From: an uncultured Clostridia bacterium
GTDB taxonomy: Bacteria > Bacillota > Clostridia > Lachnospirales > CAG-274
Direction of reading: 5' to 3'
Assembly (NCBI GenBank): GCA_946630405.1
Contig: CAMOYW010000078.1
Span: 1-5,984 of the forward strand
DNA: 5,984 bases
Part shown: positions 1 to 4,896 of the stretch, piece by piece
Numbering within the stretch: the first letter of the stretch is position 1
Layout of the letters: every line of letters begins with the position of its first letter
Program-made: the position numbers and the translations under genes
The notes under the pieces: model-generated
What the model was told of the DNA's origin: nothing
Seen by the model: the letters and a program-made list of their open reading frames with translations, nothing else
Databases searched by the model: none

Positions 1-1071
1 ATAGAAGTTTACTATCGTTGAACCGTCCTGAGTAAGAATGGCACTCATTTCTTTTGAGCTTATCCCGATATAATATATTCCGTTAATACTGTAATATTGA
101 GAATTAAGATCCGTGGTACCGCAGTTTAAATTAAACGCGTTGTTTATTATATCCACAGCTTTTTCAGCGGTAACGGCGTTCACTCTTTTCTCGATCTCTT
201 CCTTTTCGGCGTAAGTAAGTCCGTATCCTGCATCGGTGATATCATTCTCTGCCGCCTTTGATTCTTCGGTCATAGACCTGTTATAAAGCATATATGCAGA
301 TATGTTTACCGATTCTCCGCTGAGTGCATCTATTGCTTCTCCGTATTTCCCGTTAGAAATATACGCGATGTACGCCTCGGGATCCTTTTTGATATTGCCG
401 TAACTGTATTTATTTCTTATCTTATATACAGGCTCGATACCGATTTTATCTATGTAAGCTTTTTTTGACTCCTCAAAAGAGATCCTGTTATTGGATTCGG
501 GTAAGGAAATATCGTAGCACGAAGGATTTCCCGAATAGGATACTACCTCGCCGAGATCTGCGTTTACCGAAACGATCACATTGTTATACACAACGGGAAT
601 ATCGTTATGATATTGCATATACCGGAATTGATAAATATTATCATAATATTCTTCGCTGTCTTGTGAATTTTCGAGCTTTAATTCATTGTTTTGACCAAGT
701 ACTTTATTTAAAAAATCCGATGCAATGCTTTTCCCTTCCGCCACGGATATTTTTTTACCGTTCGGACTGTCCGCATAAATGTCATCATTATACTTTGAAT
801 AGCTGTACACCCTGCCCTTTTCATCCGCCGTCACGTCAACGGATGTAGTAACACCGTCCTCGTCCGCATCACTCCAGCTAAAGCGATAAGTAGTTTTGCC
901 GTTTGTTTTATCGGTAGTATACCTGAACTCATCCATATCGGGAATCGACAAAGTATTTCTGACAGATAATATAACGTTTTCATAATCACCGCTGTCCGCC
1001 GCCATAACCGATACACTTGACATAATGGCAACACTCATCAAAACACCGATAATTCTCTTTAAATATTTCAT
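1..1071 (-). CDS. Secreted YcdB/YcdC-domain protein, C-terminus cut by window edge
   Basis: The frame is open without a stop from an ATG at 1071-1069 to the left edge: 357 codons, incomplete at the C-terminus. The start is supported by GAGGTG at 1083-1078, six bases upstream. Residues 1-25 are a signal peptide: MKYLKR, a hydrophobic stretch to about residue 20, then a cleavage-like VMAA, so the product is exported. The mature part has the look of the YcdB/YcdC (PepSY-like) family of Firmicutes. Helix-start segments of the ISxxE type recur near residues 106 (ISVAEGKSIASDFL), 197 (ISFEESKKAYIDK) and 301 (TAEKAVDIINNAF), and the segment IPVVYNNVIVSVN at 158-170 is followed by GEVVSYSG, as in the core sheet of these repeats. 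Members are secreted or wall-bound and often end in S-layer homology or other anchoring domains; that end is not visible here. The molecular role is unknown. It is transcribed divergently from kdgK. The family call is by eye and moderately sure; the gene itself is certain. Confidence 0.82.
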   Translation of the reverse strand, partial: MKYLKRIIGVLMSVAIMSSVSVMAADSGDYENVILSVRNTLSIPDMDEFRYTTDKTNGKTTYRFSWSDADEDGVTTSVDVTADEKGRVYSYSKYNDDIYADSPNGKKISVAEGKSIASDFLNKVLGQNNELKLENSQDSEEYYDNIYQFRYMQYHNDIPVVYNNVIVSVNADLGEVVSYSGNPSCYDISLPESNNRISFEESKKAYIDKIGIEPVYKIRNKYSYGNIKKDPEAYIAYISNGKYGEAIDALSGESVNISAYMLYNRSMTEESKAAENDITDAGYGLTYAEKEEIEKRVNAVTAEKAVDIINNAFNLNCGTTDLNSQYYSINGIYYIGISSKEMSAILTQDGSTIVNFY

Positions 1072-1158
1072 AAACTTCACCTCATTTTTCTTTATAAATT
1101 TTCATTTAATATGACAAAAAGTACTGTATCAAGGTCACACAATTATTACTTTTTTTGG

Positions 1159-1187
1159 ATTATACTCCCTCTTTATCGACCTGTCAA
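1159..1187 (-). promoter_or_regulatory. Consensus sigma-A promoter for the secreted protein
   Basis: On the minus strand TTGACA (1187-1182) and TATAAT (1164-1159) are separated by exactly 17 bases. Both hexamers match the vegetative consensus perfectly. Transcription would start near 1152, giving a leader of about 80 bases before the ATG at 1071. Such a strong match suggests high basal expression unless a repressor acts. The leader contains a single GGTCACA (1133-1139), which may be chance. Confidence 0.85.
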
Positions 1188-1204
1188 TTATCCTTTTGCA
1201 AAGC

Positions 1205-1240
1205 ACAAATATTTTTCTGTCTTATTGCAGAAACATTTGT
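1205..1240. promoter_or_regulatory. Imperfect inverted repeat in the divergent spacer, possible operator
   Basis: ACAAAT (1205-1210) mirrors ATTTGT (1235-1240), and inside it TTTCTG (1214-1219) mirrors CAGAAA (1228-1233), with a few mismatched bases between the two layers. It lies between the divergent promoters at 1159-1187 and 1261-1289, where a regulator of the uronate genes could bind. A T-run follows at 1243-1249, but the stem is AT-rich and no plus-strand transcript is expected from upstream, so a terminator is less likely. An operator role is inference only. Confidence 0.3.
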
Positions 1241-1260
1241 AATTTTTTTGAAATATTGTG

Positions 1261-1289
1261 TTGAATATAAAGCCAAATTGTGCTATAAT
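1261..1289 (+). promoter_or_regulatory. Promoter of the kdgK-kduI operon
   Basis: TTGAAT (1261-1266) and a perfect TATAAT (1284-1289) are spaced by 17 bases, and TG at 1281-1282 makes an extended -10. Transcription would begin near 1296, leaving an untranslated leader of about 57 bases before kdgK. No other comparable plus-strand promoter was seen before kduI, so this one probably drives both genes. Confidence 0.8.
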
Positions 1290-1300
1290 CTTGATAATAG

Positions 1301-1323
1301 TCGAGAAGATAAATCTTTCTCGG
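1301..1323 (+). promoter_or_regulatory. Stem-loop in the kdgK leader, or operator
   Basis: CGAGAA (1302-1307) pairs with TTCTCG (1317-1322) around a 9-base loop, and T1301 with G1323 can add a wobble pair. It begins a few bases after the predicted transcription start. It could be a 5'-end stem that stabilises the mRNA, or as DNA a dyad operator just downstream of the promoter, a usual place for a repressor of a sugar-acid operon. The sequence does not decide between these. Confidence 0.4.
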
Positions 1324-1352
1324 CAAATTAACATTCAAGGAGGACTATTCCA

Positions 1353-2375
1353 ATGGGCAAAATAGTTACAATGGGCGAGATCATGTTAAGATTATCTACT
1401 CCCAACAACGAAAGATTTATTCAGGCTGACGAATTCGACATCAATTACGGTGGTGGTGAAGCTAATGTAGCGGTTTCACTTGCAAACTACGGTCATGATG
1501 CAGAATTTGTTACGGCTGTACCCGATAACCCCATCGGAGCATGTGCTGTTGCCGCTCTCAGAAAGTACGGTGTTGAAACAAAGCACATCGTAAAAAGCGG
1601 TGAAAGACTCGGTATCTACTACCTTGAAACAGGTGCTTCCATGAGAGCATCAAACGTAGTATACGACAGAGCACATTCCTCAATCTCAACCGCTACTGCA
1701 GATCAGTTTAACTTTGATGAAATATTCGAGGGTGCCGATTGGTTCCACTTCACAGGTATCACTCCCGCTGTAAGCGATATCGCAGCAGAAGTTACCGAAG
1801 CAGCTTGTAAAGCAGCTAAGGCTAAGGGTGTTACCGTAAGCTGTGACCTTAACTTCAGAAAGAAGCTTTGGACAAGCGAAAAGGCTCAGAAGGTCATGAC
1901 AAACCTTATGCAGTATGTAGATGTTTGTATCGGTAATGAAGAGGATGCTGAAAAGGTTCTCGGCTTCAAGCCCGGTAATACTGATGTAACAAGCGGTGAG
2001 CTTGAAATGGCAGGTTATCAGGATATCTTCAACCAGATGTGTGACAAGTTCAACTTCAAGTATGTGATCTCTTCACTCAGAGAGTCCTTCTCCGCTTCAC
2101 ACAACGGTTGGTCAGCTTGTATCATGGACGGTAAGACAAGAGAGTTCTATCGTTCAAACCGTTTCGACATCAGCCCTATCGTTGACAGAGTCGGCGGCGG
2201 CGATTCATTTGCAGGCGGACTTATCTGCGGACTTATGGACGGTAAGAACATGAAGGATGCACTCAACTTTGCTGTTGCTGCTTCTGCTCTTAAGCACACG
2301 ATCCCCGGAGACTTCAACCTTGTAACAAGAAGCGAGGTAGAAAACTGCGACGGTTCCGGAAGAGTTCAGAGATAA
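1353..2375 (+). CDS. kdgK: 2-dehydro-3-deoxygluconokinase (PfkB family)
   Basis: A 340-residue ribokinase/PfkB-family sugar kinase, close to the usual length. It phosphorylates 2-keto-3-deoxygluconate (KDG) with ATP to give KDPG in the cytosol, the step before KDPG aldolase. The N-terminus has MGEIMLRLS (7-15) and the substrate-side glycine motif YGGGEANVA (32-40). The KDG-type substrate signature is seen in GIYYLETGA (87-95) and R98 followed by YDRAHSS (104-110). CDLNFRKKLW (164-173) is characteristic of KdgK rather than fructokinase or ribokinase. The C-terminal PfkB signature DRVGGGDSFAGG (278-289) supplies the catalytic base Asp284 and the anion hole. HTIPGDFN (315-322) matches the KdgK C-terminus. 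The start is fixed by AAGGAGG at 1337-1343, nine bases before ATG. It is the first gene of the operon and is followed by kduI, which acts earlier in the same pathway. Related sugar-acid specificity cannot be excluded, but the neighbour makes KDG by far the likeliest substrate. Confidence 0.93.
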   Translation: MGKIVTMGEIMLRLSTPNNERFIQADEFDINYGGGEANVAVSLANYGHDAEFVTAVPDNPIGACAVAALRKYGVETKHIVKSGERLGIYYLETGASMRASNVVYDRAHSSISTATADQFNFDEIFEGADWFHFTGITPAVSDIAAEVTEAACKAAKAKGVTVSCDLNFRKKLWTSEKAQKVMTNLMQYVDVCIGNEEDAEKVLGFKPGNTDVTSGELEMAGYQDIFNQMCDKFNFKYVISSLRESFSASHNGWSACIMDGKTREFYRSNRFDISPIVDRVGGGDSFAGGLICGLMDGKNMKDALNFAVAASALKHTIPGDFNLVTRSEVENCDGSGRVQR

Positions 2376-2395
2376 TTTTAATAATTAGGGTATTT

Positions 2396-2420
2396 GGGGC
2401 TGAGATTTTTTCTCAGCCCT
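2396..2420 (+). other. Inter-cistronic hairpin between kdgK and kduI
   Basis: GGGCTGAGA (2397-2405) pairs perfectly with TCTCAGCCC (2411-2419) around a five-T loop; G2396 and T2420 can add a wobble pair. The sequence after the stem is TTATTCGGAGG, which lacks the U-tract of a real intrinsic terminator, so full termination is not expected. The kduI ribosome site begins only five bases after the stem. The likely roles are stabilising the kdgK 3' end, partial polarity, or setting the kdgK to kduI ratio. The hairpin itself is plain; its effect is inferred. Confidence 0.75.
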
Positions 2421-2435
2421 TATTCGGAGGATAAA

Positions 2436-3305
2436 ATGAATTTAGAGGTCAGATATTCAAATCACTTTGACGATGTAAAGCATTACACCACACAGCAGTT
2501 AAGAGATCATTTCCTTGTTGAAGATATATTTGTTAAGGGTGAGATCAAGCTTGTATACTCACATAACGACAGAATTATCTTCGGAGGTGTTACCCCCACG
2601 GATAAAGCACTTGCTCTTGAAGGTAGCAAGGAACTTGCAAGCGAGTACTTCCTTCAAAGAAGAGAGCTTGGCACGATCAACATCGGCGGTGACGGTATCG
2701 TAACGGTAGACGGTAAGGACTACGAAGTTAAGACTCATGAGGCTATCTATGTGGGAATGGGTGCAAAGGAGATCTCATTCAAGAGCAAGGATACTTCCAA
2801 GCCCGCAAAGTTTTATGTGAACAGTGCCACCGGACACAGAAATTACCCTACGGTATTGATCAATTATGCGGATGCAAACCACAAACCCATCGGTTCACTT
2901 GAAGACTGCAACAAGAGAACGATCAATCAATACATTCACGATGAGGTTTTTGCACGCCTTTCCGAAAGAGACGGAGTTGAATACGGCTCATGTCAGCTTG
3001 CAATGGGTATGACAAAGCTCGATCCCGGTTCCAACTGGAACACCATGCCTGCACATACTCATGAAAGACGTATGGAAGTATACCTCTATTTTGATATGGA
3101 TGAGGACAATGTTGTATTCCACCTTATGGGAAAACCTGATGAGACAAGACACATCGTTATGAGAAACGAAAGTGCCGTGATCTCTCCCAGCTGGTCAATA
3201 CACAGCGGCGTAGGTACAAAAGCATATACCTTTATATGGGGTATGGTAGGCGAAAATAAAGACTACGACGATCAGGATTGGTTAAAGACCAACGAATTAA
3301 GATAA
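2436..3305 (+). CDS. kduI: 5-keto-4-deoxyuronate isomerase
   Basis: A 289-residue cupin-type isomerase (4-deoxy-L-threo-5-hexosulose-uronate ketol-isomerase). It converts the open-chain product of unsaturated uronates to 2,5-diketo-3-deoxygluconate, upstream of KduD and KdgK. The whole protein aligns by eye with E. coli KduI as I remember it: DVKHY near 13-17, FFLxRRELG-like YFLQRRELGTINIGG (71-85), and PAHTHERRMEVY (205-216) with PSWSIHSGVGTKAYTFIWGM (251-270). The zinc ligands are His207, His209, Glu214 and His256, in the same spacing as in E. coli. It is about ten residues longer than the usual 278 because of an extra segment at about 170-184. The start is ATG 2436, with CGGAGG at 2425-2430 and a five-base spacer. 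An in-frame TTG at 2394 would add 14 residues, but these are encoded by the hairpin and lack a ribosome site. Confidence 0.95.
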   Translation: MNLEVRYSNHFDDVKHYTTQQLRDHFLVEDIFVKGEIKLVYSHNDRIIFGGVTPTDKALALEGSKELASEYFLQRRELGTINIGGDGIVTVDGKDYEVKTHEAIYVGMGAKEISFKSKDTSKPAKFYVNSATGHRNYPTVLINYADANHKPIGSLEDCNKRTINQYIHDEVFARLSERDGVEYGSCQLAMGMTKLDPGSNWNTMPAHTHERRMEVYLYFDMDEDNVVFHLMGKPDETRHIVMRNESAVISPSWSIHSGVGTKAYTFIWGMVGENKDYDDQDWLKTNELR

Positions 3306-3322
3306 TATATTTTATAAATATT

Positions 3323-3367
3323 AACGCCATAGCGTCTCCGATAGAACGGGACAGCTATGGCGTTTTT
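3323..3367 (+). terminator. Intrinsic terminator of the kdgK-kduI operon
   Basis: AACGCCATAGC (3323-3333) pairs perfectly with GCTATGGCGTT (3354-3364). The stem continues inward through GTC/GAC and CCG/CGG with single bulges, closing on ATAGAA. A TTTTT run (3363-3367) follows, as expected for factor-independent termination 18 bases after the kduI stop. The reverse strand after the stem is also T-rich, so it may work in both directions between the convergent genes. Confidence 0.9.
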
Positions 3368-3425
3368 ACATTCCAAAAAATTTATATATGAAAAAAATAT
3401 TGATATTGTATATTGCAATAAATAA

Positions 3426-3445
3426 GCTCCCCGTTGTCGGGGAGC
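3426..3445 (-). terminator. Intrinsic terminator of the nrdR operon
   Basis: On the minus strand GCTCCCCG pairs with CGGGGAGC around a four-base loop (ACAA), an 8-bp GC-rich stem. It is followed by the T-rich tail TTATTTATT. It lies eight bases after the stop codon of the membrane protein gene, so it should end the nrdR transcript. The interrupted T-tract makes it weaker than the facing terminator at 3323-3367. Confidence 0.8.
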
Positions 3446-3453
3446 GTTGATGA

Positions 3454-3888
3454 TCATCTGAATTCGCTGTTTTTATGTGTTACCCAAATCGTGGTAATGA
3501 GCGGTATAAGAAGCATTAAGAAAAATGTCAATATCGACCAACCGCCCATGGATGCGGAACTTATAAAGCCCTGGTGGTCGAAACGCTCCGCACAGTGCTG
3601 AACTGCATCAATGGGGCTGAGATCTGCATATACTTTATAAAAAATCATATAAAGATTAAGCGCAATGGCGAGCCAAACGCCGAGCGAGCCCATTTTCTTG
3701 CCGATCAGAAGCAAGAAGGCGGATAAACAGAAAACACCGTCCGCAATAAGATACATACGCATATTGCCAAGCTCGTCGCTCGTAACACCGTTGGTGATAT
3801 TATTACCCATAAAAATAGTGTCGTTTACAAGTACAAACAGACCTACCAAAAATACGATAGCAAGCCACACCCTCAAAACCTTAGACAT
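3454..3888 (-). CDS. Small four-helix membrane protein, function unknown
   Basis: A 144-residue protein of no family I recognise. Hydrophobic segments at about 4-22, 46-63, 68-88 and 116-136 predict four membrane helices. Short polar loops lie between them, and a loop at about 89-115 carries Cys99, His98, His105 and several acidic residues. A short basic tail (HKNSEFR) ends the chain. The N-terminus MSKVLRVWLAIVFLVG reads as a membrane anchor rather than a cleaved signal. The ATG lies one base after the nrdR stop codon. Its ribosome site GGAGG (3900-3896) is inside the last codons of nrdR, with a six-base spacer, so translation is probably coupled. A terminator follows directly. Co-transcription with nrdR suggests constitutive, growth-linked expression, but does not by itself show a role in nucleotide metabolism. 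The gene is well supported by start signals and membrane pattern. Confidence 0.82.
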   Translation of the reverse strand: MSKVLRVWLAIVFLVGLFVLVNDTIFMGNNITNGVTSDELGNMRMYLIADGVFCLSAFLLLIGKKMGSLGVWLAIALNLYMIFYKVYADLSPIDAVQHCAERFDHQGFISSASMGGWSILTFFLMLLIPLITTIWVTHKNSEFR

Positions 3889-3889
3889 A

Positions 3890-4351
3890 TTATTCCTCCC
3901 TATCCTTTAACAAATTTGCAAGCTCGTCCATAAAAGAATCTATATCTTTAAATTGCCTATATACGGACGCAAAACGAACATAGGCTACCTCGTCTATATT
4001 TTTAAGCTTATCCATTACAAGCTCACCGAGTGCCTTGCTCGATATTTCCTTTTTCATAGAGTTGATAAGAGAGTTCTCTATCTCACGAGCAGCCTCTTCA
4101 AGCTGCATGACGGAGACGGGACGCTTATTGCAACTCATAAGCATACCTCTTACAAGCTTCGTTCTGTCAAACGGCTCTCTTGTATTATCACTCTTAATAA
4201 CCGTTAATGGGATAACATCTATACGCTCATAGGTGGTAAATCTTTCACCGCAAGCCTCGCAATACCTTCTGCGCCTGATAGCGGCGTTATCTTCCATGGC
4301 TCTGGTATCGACCACCTTGGTATCATCATTCCCGCAAAATGGACACTTCAT
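3890..4351 (-). CDS. nrdR: Transcriptional repressor NrdR
   Basis: A 153-residue protein of the usual NrdR length (about 150). NrdR senses ATP/dATP and represses ribonucleotide reductase genes by binding paired NrdR boxes; it is a cytosolic DNA-binding protein. The N-terminal zinc ribbon is complete: CPFC (Cys3, Cys6) and CEAC (Cys31, Cys34), with the family hallmark segments DTRAMEDNAAIRRRRYC (15-31) and GERFTTYER (35-43). An ATP-cone domain follows from about 49 to 139, opening with VIKSDNTREPFDRTKL and ending with AYVRFASVYRQFKDI. GGAGG at 4361-4357, five bases before the ATG, fixes the start, and a clear promoter lies at 4390-4418. It is the first gene of a two-gene unit. No ribonucleotide reductase gene is in the window, and I found no convincing NrdR box in its own promoter. 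Confidence 0.96.
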   Translation of the reverse strand: MKCPFCGNDDTKVVDTRAMEDNAAIRRRRYCEACGERFTTYERIDVIPLTVIKSDNTREPFDRTKLVRGMLMSCNKRPVSVMQLEEAAREIENSLINSMKKEISSKALGELVMDKLKNIDEVAYVRFASVYRQFKDIDSFMDELANLLKDREE

Positions 4352-4389
4352 CTAAGCCTCCGATACAACTATCCTATTTCAACTTTACT

Positions 4390-4418
4390 ATTATAATATA
4401 ATTATTCATATATTTCAA
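4390..4418 (-). promoter_or_regulatory. Promoter of nrdR
   Basis: On the minus strand TTGAAA (4418-4413) and a perfect TATAAT (4395-4390) are separated by 17 bases. Transcription should start near 4383, giving a leader of about 32 bases before nrdR. The nearest GGTCACA box (4494-4500) is about 75 bp upstream of the -35, far enough that direct overlap with RNA polymerase is unlikely. Confidence 0.8.
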
Positions 4419-4513
4419 GTCATTATAATGTAATTTTAATATATTTGTAAAGAAAGAGCAACAATAAGGTATCAGCCTATATATGTTTACCTCGGTCACA
4501 AAAAAGAGGCTTT

Positions 4514-4536
4514 CGGTCACAAATCGGTTGTGACCG
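4514..4536. repeat. Left 9-bp inverted repeat CGGTCACAA-N5-TTGTGACCG
   Basis: The arms 4514-4522 and 4528-4536 are perfectly complementary around the 5-bp spacer ATCGG. An identical pair of arms with the same spacer length is found at 4874-4896. As DNA it is a typical dyad for a dimeric protein; as RNA it would fold into a 9-bp hairpin. No T-run follows the stem immediately on either strand. Confidence 0.9.
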
Positions 4537-4580
4537 TTAAAACCCTGTATTTATGCGGGTTTGAAGCCTATTTTGGGGTT

Positions 4581-4597
4581 CGGTCACAGGGTCACAA
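4581..4597 (+). repeat. Left tandem pair of GGTCACA boxes
   Basis: GGTCACA occurs at 4582-4588 and again at 4590-4596, head to tail with an 8-bp period. The mirror counterpart is at 4814-4829. The distance from the neighbouring inverted repeat (4536) to the first base of this pair is 44 bp, the same as on the right. Confidence 0.85.
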
Positions 4598-4631
4598 AAA
4601 AATTTGCATCTTTTTTTTATATGGAAATATC

Positions 4632-4648
4632 TTATAATTATATTTTAT
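4632..4648. repeat. 17-bp AT-only direct repeat, left copy
   Basis: TTATAATTATATTTTAT at 4632-4648 recurs exactly at 4774-4790 in the same orientation. The two copies bracket the central 125 bp that holds the hairpin at 4696-4717. They could be a duplication made by insertion of the central part, but the sequence contains a self-palindromic TATAATTATA core that a large palindrome would also produce in both halves. Confidence 0.6.
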
Positions 4649-4695
4649 ACTAAAACTCCATAGCAATCTTTATATTTTTGGCTATCAAAAATGGC

Positions 4696-4717
4696 GGAAC
4701 GACACACAGGTCGTTCC
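4696..4717. repeat. Central hairpin of the palindromic element
   Basis: GGAACGAC (4696-4703) pairs perfectly with GTCGTTCC (4710-4717) around the loop ACACAG. Its centre, 4706.5, lies within two bases of the dyad axis of the GGTCACA boxes. The hairpin is much more GC-rich than its surroundings. Its sequence, with CTACAAATTACAT following, resembles short intergenic repeats I associate with gut clostridia; this is memory, not a search result. Confidence 0.8.
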
Positions 4718-4773
4718 CTACAAATTACATATTAATTTTCATTAAATCAAAAGATTTCTACAATGAATTAGTA

Positions 4774-4790
4774 TTATAATTATATTTTAT
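4774..4790. repeat. 17-bp AT-only direct repeat, right copy
   Basis: This is the exact second copy of the 17-mer at 4632-4648, with a start-to-start distance of 142 bp. The flanking bases differ on both sides, so the match ends at exactly 17. Confidence 0.6.
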
Positions 4791-4813
4791 TTATTTTTAA
4801 CTTTAAAATTTCC

Positions 4814-4829
4814 TGTGACCGTGTGACCG
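4814..4829 (-). repeat. Right tandem pair of GGTCACA boxes
   Basis: TGTGACCG occurs twice directly adjacent, at 4814-4821 and 4822-4829, an 8-bp period on the opposite strand from the left pair at 4581-4597. A degenerate copy (GTAACCA) follows at 4841-4847. A 44-bp gap separates the pair from the right inverted repeat. Confidence 0.85.
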
Positions 4830-4873
4830 AGATAAAAAATGTAACCAAAACCCTGTATATATAAGGCATTCGT

Positions 4874-4896
4874 CGGTCACAAAACAGTTGTGACCG
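4874..4896. repeat. Right 9-bp inverted repeat CGGTCACAA-N5-TTGTGACCG
   Basis: The arms 4874-4882 and 4888-4896 are identical to those at 4514-4536 and have the same 5-bp spacer length, here AACAG. The spacer sequence differs between the copies while the arms are perfectly kept, as expected for a protein-binding dyad under selection. Confidence 0.9.

Noticed and set aside
465..848. Plus-strand open frame of 127 codons
   Set aside because: It lies opposite the continuous secreted-protein gene on the minus strand, has a composition typical of antisense translation and no ribosome site.
1133..1139. An eleventh GGTCACA box in the leader of the secreted-protein gene
   Set aside because: A single isolated heptamer is expected by chance about once in a window of this size; it has no dyad partner. 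A TGTGACC at 1842-1848 is likewise just Cys-Asp coding sequence in kdgK.
2394..2435. TTG start giving KduI 14 extra N-terminal residues
   Set aside because: The segment is encoded by the inter-cistronic hairpin, has no ribosome site and adds residues absent from the family. ATG 2436 has CGGAGG at the right distance.
3272..3457. Minus-strand open frame of 61 codons between the convergent genes
   Set aside because: It runs through both terminator hairpins and the kduI 3' end and shows no family features.
4380..4500. NrdR box near the nrdR promoter for autoregulation
   Set aside because: CTATATATG at 4476-4484 is only a weak partial match and there is no second properly spaced box.
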